Positions 17,105 to 26,950 are shown, numbered from the stretch's first letter. The stretch is DNA of 64,000 nucleotides from JAXLVB01 sp046329195 (GCA_046329195.1 JAXLVB010000001.1:3038001-3102000); one strand, 5' to 3'. Program-made: numbers and translations. The notes: a model not told the origin generated them from the letters alone.

Positions 17105-19075
17105 ATGAGATGGTTATTAATTGGATTATTACTAGTACCATTTTTCACTGCAAGTGCACAGGAAACCCCTATTGATACTAAAGTAAAATTTGGCGAGGTT
17201 TCGTTAGAAGATTTTCAAAAGAAAACCTTTGGAGATACCTTGGCTGATGCAGTAGTTCTTTTTGATTATGGCGAATGTGGATTTGAAGTACTAGATGGGG
17301 TGAGAAACCTAGTGTTCTACTATCACAAAAGAATAAAAATTTTGCGAAAGTCAGCTTTAGACAGAGCCACACTTCAGCTTTCTTATATTAAATCAGGCAA
17401 GAGCCAAACAGAATTACTTGAACACGTAAAAGGATTTACCTATAATCTTCAAAATGGGCAAGTTGTGAGAGAAAAACTCAGAAACGAGATGATTTTTGAA
17501 GAAAAACTCTCTAACGACATTGTTCAAACCAAATTCACATTGCCCAACGTAGTGGAGGGGAGTATTTTTGAGTATTCATACATTATTCATATCCCCTTTT
17601 CTATTTCAAATAATCCGCCCAGTTGGGCATTTCAAGGTGAATTACCTGTGGTTTGGAGTGAATTTAGGATTTTGATTCCAGAGTGGTACACTTACAAGAT
17701 TTTGTTAGGTGGTTATTTACCATTGCATATCAATCAAACTCAGCAAACAAATATTTGGTTGGGAAGTCAATCTGCCTATGCGTATCGGCGGCGTTTTGTC
17801 GTGAAAGATGCTCCTCCTTTTAGAAATGAGCCATTTATCACGACTCCATCTGACTACATTTCAAAAATTGAATTTGAATTGGCCAGTGTAGGTATGCCAG
17901 GAAAAACACAAAACAACTATTCGTTGGATTATCCAACGTTAAATAAAACTTTGCTCGAAGAAGAAACATTTGGAGAAACTATCAAGAATACAGCATTTTT
18001 GAAAGACATCGCTATTAACCTCAAAAAAAATGCTTCGGATACGATAACACAGGTGAAAGCAGCGTATGATTTTGTCAGAAGAACAGTCAAATGGAATAAT
18101 GAATTCGGCATTTTTACAGATTTCTTGCAAAAAGTAGTAGAACGCCAAAAGGGTGATGTTGGAGACATAAACCTACTGTTAGTTGCGTTACTACGAGAAA
18201 TGGGTTTTGATGCAAATCCAGTACTATTGAGCACTAGGCTACATGGTAAAGTTGATGAGTCGAATGCGATCTTAAAGCGGTTTAATTATGTGGTTGCTCA
18301 TATCGTGATGGCCGGGAAAGACTTGCTATTGGATGCTAGCGATGAACATCTAAAAATGGGAGTTTTACCCCCATACTGTCTCAACCACATCGGTTTCTTG
18401 GTACACCCCACAACCCATCGGTTTGTATCATTAGAGCCTACCGAAAAAGATATTGAGTACAAGAAAGGTGATTTTAGCCTAAACGAAGCAGGGGAGTTGA
18501 CAGGAACTTTTATGAAATCGTATGGAGGATATAGCGATTGGAGTATCAAAAAGATTCTTAAAAACGAGGGGAAAGACAAATTTATAGAAGGTTTCAAGAA
18601 AGCTAAACCGACCTGGACTATCACCAAAATGGAGTTTGCGAACACCAACGAGTTAGATAAATCCACTACGGCTACTTACCAAGTTAGTATTAATGATTAC
18701 GTGACCAAAGTGGGTAATATCCTTTATCTGAAACCCATGCTCTCAGAAGGTCACAACGAAAACCCTTTCAAGGCGGCAGAACGTAACTTTCCGATTGATT
18801 TTGGCTATCAAATGGAAGAAACGTTTATGGCTACCTACGAATTGCCTACTGGCTACTCAATGGCAGAAGCTCCTAAAAACGTAGTAGTGAACCTCCCTAA
18901 CGGAGGCGGGCGTTTTGCCTTTGTCGTATCAACTCAAGAGCAAAAAATTGTAGTTAACAGTAGAATCCAGCTCAAAAAAGCGCTCTATGCAGCCGAAGAT
19001 TATGGAGCATTGCGGGAGTTTTTTGATAAAATTGTAGAAAAACATAACCAACAGATTGTCTTGAAAAAGCTATGA
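17105..19075 (+). CDS. DUF3857 transglutaminase-like protein, catalytic Cys lost (second paralog)
   Basis: The 656-residue protein repeats the architecture of the preceding paralog: signal peptide (LLIGLLLVPFFTASA), DUF3857 domain, transglutaminase-like core and C-terminal beta region. In the core the Cys position is Val352 (KGDVGDINLLL) and the His position is again Tyr (RFNYVVAH), with LDASD conserved, so it too looks catalytically dead. Its stop overlaps the start of the third family member by four bases (ATGA), which indicates translational coupling with an apparently intact enzyme. A pseudoenzyme-enzyme partnership in the envelope is inferred. Confidence 0.82.
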   Translation: MRWLLIGLLLVPFFTASAQETPIDTKVKFGEVSLEDFQKKTFGDTLADAVVLFDYGECGFEVLDGVRNLVFYYHKRIKILRKSALDRATLQLSYIKSGKSQTELLEHVKGFTYNLQNGQVVREKLRNEMIFEEKLSNDIVQTKFTLPNVVEGSIFEYSYIIHIPFSISNNPPSWAFQGELPVVWSEFRILIPEWYTYKILLGGYLPLHINQTQQTNIWLGSQSAYAYRRRFVVKDAPPFRNEPFITTPSDYISKIEFELASVGMPGKTQNNYSLDYPTLNKTLLEEETFGETIKNTAFLKDIAINLKKNASDTITQVKAAYDFVRRTVKWNNEFGIFTDFLQKVVERQKGDVGDINLLLVALLREMGFDANPVLLSTRLHGKVDESNAILKRFNYVVAHIVMAGKDLLLDASDEHLKMGVLPPYCLNHIGFLVHPTTHRFVSLEPTEKDIEYKKGDFSLNEAGELTGTFMKSYGGYSDWSIKKILKNEGKDKFIEGFKKAKPTWTITKMEFANTNELDKSTTATYQVSINDYVTKVGNILYLKPMLSEGHNENPFKAAERNFPIDFGYQMEETFMATYELPTGYSMAEAPKNVVVNLPNGGGRFAFVVSTQEQKIVVNSRIQLKKALYAAEDYGALREFFDKIVEKHNQQIVLKKL

Positions 19076-20970
19076 AAGCTCAAATCATATTCTTATGGCT
19101 GGTAGGAGTAGTTAAGATACAGGCACAAGACTTTTCAATAGCTACCATCCCCGCTGAGTTGCGTGAAAGCGCCCACGCCGTGGTGCGTAGTCATGAAACC
19201 CAATTTATTATCAAAAACGCTGGTCAAGCCGTTACGAAGGTAAAAGGCACCATCTCGATTTTGGACGAAAAAGGAGATACCCATGCCCTGCTGTACTTGG
19301 CCTATGATAAGTTTACCAAGATAAATGACTTGGAAGCCCGGGTCTATGACGCCAACGGTAAGCAATTAAAAAAACTCAAAAAAGCGGATATTGAAAACAT
19401 CAATACTTCGGGAAGTGGCATCGGCGATAGTTTTGTGAAAGTAGCCTCAATTGCCTATCCAGTGTACCCCTACACAGTAAGTTATTCGTATGAATATACC
19501 ACCAAAAACATGATGTTTTACCCAGCATGGGAAGCTATCGCCGACAACGCTGAAGGAACCTCTGTAGAGCAGGCGTCGTTTGTGGTATCGGTGCCAAGTA
19601 ATCTGAAGCTTCGATACAAAGAGCAGAAAATTCCGGCTAATGCCCTTCAGGTAGTAACCGGAGAACCTACGCTTTATACTTGGAAAGTGACAAACCTAAA
19701 AGCACTCAAGCGAACCGACTATAGCCCTTCACCGCAAGAGGAAATGCCTACGGTTTTTACAGGGCCTACTGATTTTGAGGTAGATGATTACAGTGGCAAA
19801 CTCAATAGCTGGACCGATGTGGGGCGGTTTTATGCCATGCTCAACAAAGATCGAGACGCCTTGCCCAAAGAGCTGATTGATAAAATTAAAAATCTCACTC
19901 AGGCCGAACCGACCGAAATAGGCAAAATCCGTAAAGTATATGAATATGTACAAGCCAATACTCGCTACGTGAGTATCCAATTGGGCATAGGCGGCTGGCA
20001 GTCTATCAAAGCCGAAGAAGTAGCCGAAAAAGGCTATGGCGACTGCAAAGCACTGACTAACTTTACAATTGCCTTGCTCAAACAAGTGGGGATAAAAGCT
20101 TACCCAGCTTTGGTCAAAGCTGGTGATGAGGCACCAGATATTCCTGTCGATTTTCCATCGTTTCAGTTCAACCACGTAATTGCTTGTGTGCCTTTGGCAA
20201 AAGATACGGTTTGGCTCGAATGCACCAGCCAACACGACCCCGTAGGGTATTTAGGGAGCTTTACCGATGCCCGCCATGTGATATTGGCTATGGACAACAG
20301 CGGCGCTATTGTCACAACCCCTACGTATTCGCATACGGATAACCAGCAAATCAGAAAAGCTACCATTTTGCTCAATGAAAACGCCGAGGCTACTGCTGAA
20401 GTACAAACCACTTATTCGGGTCAGCAGCAAGAAACGATTTCGGAAGTGGTGAGAAGTTTGAGTAATGAAGACCAAAAAAAGTGGCTCAATAATCGCCTAA
20501 CCTTAGCCAGTTTTGAAGTAAAACAGTTTTCATTTCGAGAACAGGGCAACAATGTACCCTCTGTTACCGAAAAACTTCAAATTTTACTGCGAAATGCTTT
20601 TACTAAAAGTGGTACTCGGCTTTTTTTGACGCCCAATTTATTTAACAAAGCAGTGAATGTTCCCTTGCCAGATCTCAATCGAAAAGTAGATTTTGAAATG
20701 CCTTACAACTACCTTGATGTAGATAGTTTGGTGTTTCGGCTCCCCAAAGGTTATCAGCCCGAATACCTACCCGAACCTGTCGTGATGAAGGCACAATTTG
20801 GCAGTTATCAGAGTTCGGTCACCTTGCAGGGAGATATGCTTATATATTGGCGAAGAGTTACCATGAATAAAGGTCGCTATGCACCAGCCTTATTTAACGA
20901 ATGGGTAGATTATCGAAAAAAGATAGTAAAAATTGATAAAAACCAAGCGGTTTTAGTCTTTAAACTTTAG
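19072..20970 (+). CDS. DUF3857 transglutaminase-domain protein (apparently catalytic)
   Basis: This 632-residue secreted or periplasmic protein has a signal peptide (residues 1-18), a DUF3857 domain (about 40-215) and a transglutaminase core (about 270-390), then a DUF3858-like C-terminus. The core keeps Cys325 in YGDCKALTNF and the His in FQFNHVIA; the third position is Glu in WLECTSQ where Asp is more usual. The family is assumed to have protease- or amidase-like cysteine chemistry, but no substrate is known. It is coupled by ATGA overlap to the second paralog and lies 2 bases before the methyltransferase gene. Confidence 0.85.
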   Translation: MKAQIIFLWLVGVVKIQAQDFSIATIPAELRESAHAVVRSHETQFIIKNAGQAVTKVKGTISILDEKGDTHALLYLAYDKFTKINDLEARVYDANGKQLKKLKKADIENINTSGSGIGDSFVKVASIAYPVYPYTVSYSYEYTTKNMMFYPAWEAIADNAEGTSVEQASFVVSVPSNLKLRYKEQKIPANALQVVTGEPTLYTWKVTNLKALKRTDYSPSPQEEMPTVFTGPTDFEVDDYSGKLNSWTDVGRFYAMLNKDRDALPKELIDKIKNLTQAEPTEIGKIRKVYEYVQANTRYVSIQLGIGGWQSIKAEEVAEKGYGDCKALTNFTIALLKQVGIKAYPALVKAGDEAPDIPVDFPSFQFNHVIACVPLAKDTVWLECTSQHDPVGYLGSFTDARHVILAMDNSGAIVTTPTYSHTDNQQIRKATILLNENAEATAEVQTTYSGQQQETISEVVRSLSNEDQKKWLNNRLTLASFEVKQFSFREQGNNVPSVTEKLQILLRNAFTKSGTRLFLTPNLFNKAVNVPLPDLNRKVDFEMPYNYLDVDSLVFRLPKGYQPEYLPEPVVMKAQFGSYQSSVTLQGDMLIYWRRVTMNKGRYAPALFNEWVDYRKKIVKIDKNQAVLVFKL

Positions 20971-20972
20971 TA

Positions 20973-21713
20973 ATGAAAGACAATTTTTCAACCCAAGCCA
21001 AATTATACGCCCAGTTTCGGCCTACGTATCCTCAGACACTCTATGATTTTGTGTTGGAGGGGCTGCACTCGCACGACTTGGCGTGGGACTGTGCCACTGG
21101 CAATGGACAAGTGGCTGTAGTGTTGGCGGGTCATTTTGCGGCCGTAAAAGCCACCGACATTAGTCAAAAACAATTAGACGAGGCTAAACCTGCTCCTACT
21201 ATTGAATACTTGATTTCCTCGGCAGAACAAACGCCTTTTCCTGACCAATGCTTCGACCTCATCACGGTGGGTCAAGCGTTACATTGGTTTGATTTTGAGC
21301 GATTTAATCAAGAAGTTCGTCGCATTGCTAAACCCCATGCTACTATAGCGGTATGGGGATATTCGCTATTGAGTATATCTCCAGAGATAGACCCTGTGGT
21401 CAATCATTTTTACCGTGAAATTGTAGGTCCTTACTGGGACCCTGAGCGTCGGCATACCGAAGACCATTACGCCCAGATTCCGTTTCCGTATCAGGATGTA
21501 GAAGAGAAGATTTTCCCGATGCAAACACAATGGAACTTTGAGCAACTGATCGGTTATTTCCGTACATGGTCGAGCGTACAGAAATACATCAAACTGAATG
21601 GAAATGACCCTGTTGAAGTACTAAGCGAAACCTTGCAGCCACTTTGGGGAGAACCACAAACCCTACGAACCATCACGTTTCCGGTGTTTGTAAAAAAGGG
21701 AAAGGTACTATAA
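20973..21713 (+). CDS. Class I SAM-dependent methyltransferase
   Basis: The 246-residue protein is a Methyltransf_11-type enzyme. Residues about 35-125 hold the SAM-binding fold: motif I DCATGNGQVAVVLA, acidic end of strand 2 in ATDISQKQL, and the post-motif SAEQTPFPDQCFDLITVGQA. The QALHWFDFERF segment is shared with a subgroup close to trans-aconitate and uncharacterised methyltransferases. It starts 2 bases after the DUF3857 gene, so they are probably co-transcribed. It converges with bshB1 with only 4 bases between stops. The substrate is unknown. Confidence 0.88.
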   Translation: MKDNFSTQAKLYAQFRPTYPQTLYDFVLEGLHSHDLAWDCATGNGQVAVVLAGHFAAVKATDISQKQLDEAKPAPTIEYLISSAEQTPFPDQCFDLITVGQALHWFDFERFNQEVRRIAKPHATIAVWGYSLLSISPEIDPVVNHFYREIVGPYWDPERRHTEDHYAQIPFPYQDVEEKIFPMQTQWNFEQLIGYFRTWSSVQKYIKLNGNDPVEVLSETLQPLWGEPQTLRTITFPVFVKKGKVL

Positions 21714-21717
21714 CCAC

Positions 21718-22437
21718 CTACCTCAACGCAAACAAATCGTTGACTCCTAGCTGGCGGTAAGAGGTAAAACCTTCGCCATAAATAGCCCCAATTTGGTGGC
21801 CAAATTCTTGAGCACGAGCCCTGAGAAAATCTAAAAACTCTGGAGAAGACAAGTACGAAGCAGGCTCTGTGCTGGTAGGATCGTAAAACTGACTACGATA
21901 AGCTCGAATAGCCTGTTCTTTCAAATTCCAATACGGCGTAATATCTACTATAAAATCAGGCTTAACATAGCGGTCTTGAATGTAATGGTACACCCACTTG
22001 GGTCGCCAAGCAGGCTGTTCAGTACCATCGGCTTCGTAGGTTTTTATCATCCGAAGACCTGACAAAAAACACGCATCATTGGCCAACTGGGCAGCTTTAG
22101 GATGGTCCAGATGGCGGTCATCAATGGCATTGGCCAATACAATTTCGGGCTGGTACCGCCGAATCGCTTGCACTACCTTGAGTTGATGTTCTTCGTCGTT
22201 TTTGAAGAATCCATCTCGAAACCCCAAGTTTTCTAACACATGAATCCCTAAAATCTGCGCTGCATCAGCCGCTTCTTTTGCCCTGATTTCAGGGGTGCCT
22301 CGGGTGCCTAATTCACCTCTCGTAAAATCCACAATACCCACTTTACGCCCTTTGGCAATTTGAAGAGCAAGAGTGCCCCCAACCGACATTTCGGCGTCGT
22401 CGGGGTGAGCAGCTAAGGCAAGGATGTCGAGTTTCAA
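21718..22437 (-). CDS. bshB1: Bacillithiol biosynthesis deacetylase BshB1
   Basis: This 239-residue PIG-L family zinc enzyme would deacetylate GlcNAc-malate to GlcN-malate in bacillithiol synthesis. The zinc-site motif AAHPDDAEMSVGG lies at residues 9-21 and the second motif DDRHLDHPKA near 115; the family's TRGELGTRGTPEIRAKEA is conserved. The start appears to be TTG (MKLDILALAAHPDD); no upstream in-frame ATG is evident. The start lies 27 bases after the M23 peptidase stop, suggesting read-through. Bacillithiol is the low-molecular-weight thiol of many Bacteroidota, and a thioredoxin reductase gene lies nearby. Confidence 0.93.
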   Translation of the reverse strand: MKLDILALAAHPDDAEMSVGGTLALQIAKGRKVGIVDFTRGELGTRGTPEIRAKEAADAAQILGIHVLENLGFRDGFFKNDEEHQLKVVQAIRRYQPEIVLANAIDDRHLDHPKAAQLANDACFLSGLRMIKTYEADGTEQPAWRPKWVYHYIQDRYVKPDFIVDITPYWNLKEQAIRAYRSQFYDPTSTEPASYLSSPEFLDFLRARAQEFGHQIGAIYGEGFTSYRQLGVNDLFALR

Positions 22438-22464
22438 AACAATTAAAACTAGAAGGTGGTTGGA

Positions 22465-23643
22465 TTATTTTATCCGAATTTTCCGACCCACCCGTAAGGT
22501 AGAACGAGTAGATAGGCGATTCATTTTAGCTAATTTTTGAACAGAAGTGCCGTGGCGAGCTGCAATTTCGGCCAAGGTATCACCCGACCGAATTTTAACC
22601 CATTTGGTAGTACGATACTTTACTTTTTTTGCCCCTGCCTCAAACTCACTCTCAATCCGAGATGTAATATTAAAGGTCTCTCGGGTAATTAGAAAATGTT
22701 CAGATAAAATTTTGTTTTCGGGAAAATCATAAATCTGCTTGGCGTTGAACGGATTCCCTTCGTAGCGGGTTTCGAAGTGCAGGTGTGAACCAAAGCTCCG
22801 CCCGGTGTTACCCCCCAAACCAATAAGGTCGCCAGCCTTGACAAGCTGGTGGTCTTCTACCAACTGCCGAGAGAGGTGTCCGTAGAGGGTTTCAAGACCA
22901 TTGTAGTGGCGTATGACCACAAAGCGTCCGTAGCCGCCGCCATCCCAGCCCACAATCCGCACCATGCCGTCGAAGGCGGCATTAACAGGGTCACCAGTTT
23001 CGAGGTCTAAGTCAACTCCCGCATGAAGGCGCCCCCAACGAGGCCCAAAGTTTGAAGTAACGGTGTTTTTTTCAAGCGGCATCGACCATAGCTGATTTTT
23101 GGCTGGGTCATAGAGGTGGATGTCAACTACGTCATCAAAATCTTTAGGATCTAAGCCATATGGGTCAATGATTCGAGAATCCCAAATAGAATAATAGGTA
23201 GCAATATTGACCCAGTCTTCGCTTACGTCGTCATCGTCGGGTTCGACGGCCGAGCTATCTGCATTAACTACCCGCATTTCGATGCGTTCCTCAATCACAT
23301 CGGTTTCAGCTTCTTTCAGTACTTTAGTAGTGTCTCGCCGTTCGCTCATGATGGGAGCTACCTGCACCATAGGGGCAGGCGCAGAGCTAGGCTTGTCAGC
23401 TTTGGGGGGGTCTTGTTTTGGCGGAATTTCAGTTTGCGGAACAGGCTGAAATTGCGTTTGAAACTGCAATTTTGGGGTATCTTCTTCTAATTCTTCAAAC
23501 TCATTTTTCTTTTTATCGTCTTTTTTCTGTGAATTGGGCGTGATAGTAGGCTTCTTTTTAAAAAGACCTTTTTCTTGCCCCAACGACAGGGAAAACGAAC
23601 CAATGAGCAGACATAAGGTTAACCAGTAGTAGTGCTTCATCAT
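22465..23643 (-). CDS. M23 metallopeptidase with LysM domain
   Basis: The 392-residue secreted protein begins with a signal peptide (YYWLTLCLLIGSFSLSLGQ). A low-complexity charged and Pro-rich region (about 25-135) follows. The M23 domain (about 190-310) carries the zinc and catalytic motifs WGRLHAGVDLDLETGD, LETLYGHLS and GSHLHFE. A LysM peptidoglycan-binding domain closes the protein (about 347-391, IRSGDTLAEIAARHGT). It is probably a cell-wall endopeptidase or a factor acting in division or envelope growth. The HxxxD and HxH motifs are intact, so an active enzyme is likely. Confidence 0.93.
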   Translation of the reverse strand: MMKHYYWLTLCLLIGSFSLSLGQEKGLFKKKPTITPNSQKKDDKKKNEFEELEEDTPKLQFQTQFQPVPQTEIPPKQDPPKADKPSSAPAPMVQVAPIMSERRDTTKVLKEAETDVIEERIEMRVVNADSSAVEPDDDDVSEDWVNIATYYSIWDSRIIDPYGLDPKDFDDVVDIHLYDPAKNQLWSMPLEKNTVTSNFGPRWGRLHAGVDLDLETGDPVNAAFDGMVRIVGWDGGGYGRFVVIRHYNGLETLYGHLSRQLVEDHQLVKAGDLIGLGGNTGRSFGSHLHFETRYEGNPFNAKQIYDFPENKILSEHFLITRETFNITSRIESEFEAGAKKVKYRTTKWVKIRSGDTLAEIAARHGTSVQKLAKMNRLSTRSTLRVGRKIRIK

Positions 23644-23678
23644 GCGCAGGTTAGGAAAAGCAAAGCCTTATGAAAAAG

Positions 23679-23751
23679 GAAGTAAGAAGTAAGAATGACG
23701 GTGCTGCTGTTGAGAAAAATTCTGTGCAACACGTTTCTTACTTCCTACTTC
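23679..23751. repeat. Imperfect inverted repeat downstream of trxB
   Basis: Two 17-base arms rich in GAAGTAAGAAGTAAGAA (23679-23695 and 23735-23751) are complementary with one mismatch and enclose 39 bases. On the minus strand the second arm is followed by TTTTTC, so it could end the trxB transcript. The simple GAAGTAAGAA sequence may also be a dispersed genomic repeat. Confidence 0.5.
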
Positions 23752-23776
23752 GTAATTCGCTCGCTCCGCTTTCCGA

Positions 23777-24724
23777 TTAGTGGGTTAGTTCTAATTCCTT
23801 TGCTGCTAAATAGCGTTCGGCATCAAGGGCTGCCATACAACCTGTGCCAGCTGCCGTGACGGCTTGCCGATAAACGCTATCTTGTGCATCTCCACATGCA
23901 AAAACGCCTTCGATATTGGTTTTAGTACTTCCGGGGATAGTTTTTATATAACCAGCCGCATCTAAGTCCAAATAGTCTTTGAAAATATCGGTGTTTGGCT
24001 TGTGGCCAATGGCTACAAAAAAGCCCTGAACATCAAGAACTTGCACTTGGTTTGTGACGTTGTTTCGTACCCGCACACCACTCACTATTTCGTTCCCTAA
24101 AATTTCTTCGGTTTCGGTATTCCAGAGAATCTCTACATTGGGTAAGGATTGTACTCTCTTCTGCATGACCAACGAAGCACGGAGCTCGTCACGGCGTACA
24201 ATCATATATACTTTATTACAAAGTTTTGACAAATAACTGGCTTCTTCAGTTGCGGTATCACCACCACCCACGATGGCTACGTCTTGTTTGCGGAAAAAGA
24301 ACCCGTCACAAACGGCACAGGCCGATACCCCTCGGCCATTAAACTCTTGTTCTGAAGGTAAACCCAACCATTTGGCCGAAGCCCCTGTGGCAATAATCAC
24401 GGCATCAGCAGTGATTTCGTGGGTATCGTCAATCCAAACTTTGTGACTTTCGCCTGAGAAATCAACCTTAGTGGCCATGCCGTAGCGGATGTCAGTTCCA
24501 AAGCGTTCAGCTTGTTTTTGAAAATCCATCATCATTTCGGGGCCTTGAATACCCTCTGGATAGCCTGGATAGTTTTCTACTTCGGTGGTGATAGTGAGCT
24601 GTCCGCCAGGCTGAATACCTTGGTACAAAACAGGCTTCATACCAGCCCGAGCAGCATAAATAGCCGCTGTGTAACCTGCTGGACCTGAGCCAATTATTAA
24701 ACAATGAATGTGTTCGGATGTCAT
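23777..24724 (-). CDS. trxB: Thioredoxin reductase
   Basis: TrxB passes electrons from NADPH through FAD and a redox disulfide to thioredoxin. The 315-residue form starting MTSEHIHCLIIGSGPAGYT is chosen because the FAD-binding GSGPAGYTAA then falls at residues 12-21, as is normal; the longer reading from 24808 adds 28 unsupported residues. The redox motif CAVC is at 136-139, the NADPH-binding GGGDTATEEA near 155, and the second FAD motif GVFACGDAQD near 280. It may support redox control together with bacillithiol. Confidence 0.96.
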   Translation of the reverse strand: MTSEHIHCLIIGSGPAGYTAAIYAARAGMKPVLYQGIQPGGQLTITTEVENYPGYPEGIQGPEMMMDFQKQAERFGTDIRYGMATKVDFSGESHKVWIDDTHEITADAVIIATGASAKWLGLPSEQEFNGRGVSACAVCDGFFFRKQDVAIVGGGDTATEEASYLSKLCNKVYMIVRRDELRASLVMQKRVQSLPNVEILWNTETEEILGNEIVSGVRVRNNVTNQVQVLDVQGFFVAIGHKPNTDIFKDYLDLDAAGYIKTIPGSTKTNIEGVFACGDAQDSVYRQAVTAAGTGCMAALDAERYLAAKELELTH

Positions 24725-24937
24725 ATTTTTAATCAAAAAATCTGTCAACGTGGGTTTTATCAATGAAAATGAGTGCGCCGACATAGGGTTGATGCCTATG
24801 TAACACAAATCAGGTTACAAAAATGCCATTTTTTGGGTAAAAGGGAAAATCAAAAAAGAATTGACCAAAAACTGCTTATTGATGTTTTGTGTAATATATT
24901 GATTATCAGGAGATAAGTAAAATAAGGTTATCAATTA

Positions 24938-26950
24938 CTAAAGCATCTTTACCTCGATACGTCGGTTTACTTTTCGGTTTTCTTCCGACGTATTGGGCAT
25001 GAGAGGGCGAGTTTTGCCATAACCTTCCGTCTTTATTTGTTCGGGTTTTACACCCTGCTGCACCAAATACTCACCTACAGCCTGGGCTCGTTTTCGAGAG
25101 AGCAAGAGATTTTCGGTGTCTTTACCGATGTCATCGGTATGGCCCGAAATTTCTACTTTGAGTGTAGGATTTTGTTTCAATAAGGTGAGTAGTTTGACGA
25201 GCTCTATCTTCGATTTTTCTTCGAGTGAGTATTTACCTGTTTCAAAATAGACGTTGTTCAAAACCTCTTTCCGGTCTTTGACAAGGGGTTCCAAGTAAAT
25301 ATCCAAGATTTTGTCGCCTGCGTTATCGCCCGAATAGTCAAACGACAGACTTTTAAAAAAATACCCTGACTTGTTGACATAAACAGCATATTCACCGCCG
25401 TCATTTAAGATAGTAGTATAATTTCCTGTTTGCGAATCAGATGGAATTTTGGTTTCTAATTGGTTGGTTTTAAGGTTGAACAGTTCGATTTCAGCCCCAA
25501 CAGGCTTCTTGGTGACCACATCAAAAACGCTTCCTTTGAGATAATTAGCCTTCTTAAATTGCCGAATGAGCTCGGTTGGCATATCAAACTCATAAAGTTT
25601 GGCGTTTCGCTTGCCAATTTCTTGGGTTTCTTCGAGCGAATAATAGCCCTTTTTGCCATCAGCAGTGATAAACAAGGCCACCTGGTCTTCGTGAGTGTTG
25701 ATGGGATAGCCTAAATTTTGGGGCTTGGACCATCCTGTAGTCGTTAGTTCACTAAAAAAAACATCCAAACCACCCAAGCCCAAATGCCCTTCGCTGCTGA
25801 AAAACAGAGTCTTGCCATTGGCGTGCATAAATGGCGAGAGGTCGTCGTCGGGGGTGTTGATGGTGTTTCCTAAGTTGATGGCTTTGGACCAGTCCCCCAA
25901 CGAATCCTGCCGACTTACCCAGATGTCACGTTTGCCCAAACCTCCCATTTTGTCTGACACAAAATACAAGGTTTTGCCATCGGGCGATAGCGCTGGCTGC
26001 GACTCCCAAGCCGGCGAGTTGATTTCCCGACCTAAATTCTGGGGTTCTGACCAATCGTTACCTGTTTTGTGAGTAATAAACAAATCACAGTTCCCGAAAC
26101 CTTTGCGGCCTTGACAACTCGTAAAAACAAGCGTACGTCCATCTGCCGAAATACTACAAGTTCCTTCGTTTTCGGGGGTGTTAATGACCGCAGAGAGACT
26201 CGTGGGCGATGTCCAAACCCCATTCTCAAGATGGCTAACAAACAGGTTTTCGTTTTCGTTGATTTTTTCAGTGGCCGTAAAAATCAACGTCTCTCGGTCG
26301 GCAGTAAGTACTGGAAAATATTGGGAAGGAAAAATATTAATTTCTTTTAATGGCCTTACATTCAGTACATAAGGCTTATTCATGGCCGATAAAGCAAAGC
26401 GGCAGGTCTCTACATTGCGGCTGACTCTTTTAGAAACAAAGCTGTTGCTGGGAGTGAGCGAAAATTGTTTTTCGTAATACTGAAGCGCCTGCTGATACTT
26501 GCCGTGGCGCAGGTAATAGTTGCCCGTAAACTGGTACGCCGACGCCAAAGCTGGTAAGTCGGGGTTGAGGTCAATACTTTTTTTGTAAAGTTCGAGGGCT
26601 TTGTCGTACTGGCGTGTGAGTTCGTACAAACTACCCAGTCGCATCCACGCTTCGGCAAAGGCAGGGTCTTTTTCGACGGCTTTTTCGTAGAAGTTGAAGG
26701 CTTCTTCCACCTTGCGTTGCTGAAAGGCCTCCGTTGCTTTTTGATACAGCTCAACGGCCTTTTTGTTGGTGCTACTCAGATTTTGGGCTTGCCCTACCCA
26801 AGGCAGAACACAACTAACTAATAGTAAAAAATAGGGTAGGAGGGCCTTTTTACCTCCAAGCTGCTTTAGCGTGGGGGTAAATCGGAGCAATCTACCCTTG
26901 ATAAGAACAAACAGATAACGAATAACGGATGACGAAAAGCGGTTCCTCAT
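24938..26950 (-). CDS. TPR / PD40 / OmpA-domain outer-membrane protein
   Basis: This protein of about 670 residues combines TPR repeats (about 60-165), a string of PD40 beta-propeller repeats (about 215-440, e.g. CSISADGRTLVFTSCQG and LSPDGKTLYFVSDKMGG), a carboxypeptidase-regulatory-like domain (about 480-550) and a C-terminal OmpA peptidoglycan-binding domain (SGHTDDIGKDTENLLLSRKR). It anchors the outer membrane to the wall; similar proteins neighbour gliding or type IX secretion genes in this phylum. The ATG at 26950 overlaps the queE stop (ATGA). It leaves about 35 residues before the hydrophobic signal segment LLPYFLLLVSCVLPW, so the true start may be a later non-ATG codon. Confidence 0.88.
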   Translation of the reverse strand: MRNRFSSSVIRYLFVLIKGRLLRFTPTLKQLGGKKALLPYFLLLVSCVLPWVGQAQNLSSTNKKAVELYQKATEAFQQRKVEEAFNFYEKAVEKDPAFAEAWMRLGSLYELTRQYDKALELYKKSIDLNPDLPALASAYQFTGNYYLRHGKYQQALQYYEKQFSLTPSNSFVSKRVSRNVETCRFALSAMNKPYVLNVRPLKEINIFPSQYFPVLTADRETLIFTATEKINENENLFVSHLENGVWTSPTSLSAVINTPENEGTCSISADGRTLVFTSCQGRKGFGNCDLFITHKTGNDWSEPQNLGREINSPAWESQPALSPDGKTLYFVSDKMGGLGKRDIWVSRQDSLGDWSKAINLGNTINTPDDDLSPFMHANGKTLFFSSEGHLGLGGLDVFFSELTTTGWSKPQNLGYPINTHEDQVALFITADGKKGYYSLEETQEIGKRNAKLYEFDMPTELIRQFKKANYLKGSVFDVVTKKPVGAEIELFNLKTNQLETKIPSDSQTGNYTTILNDGGEYAVYVNKSGYFFKSLSFDYSGDNAGDKILDIYLEPLVKDRKEVLNNVYFETGKYSLEEKSKIELVKLLTLLKQNPTLKVEISGHTDDIGKDTENLLLSRKRAQAVGEYLVQQGVKPEQIKTEGYGKTRPLMPNTSEENRKVNRRIEVKML

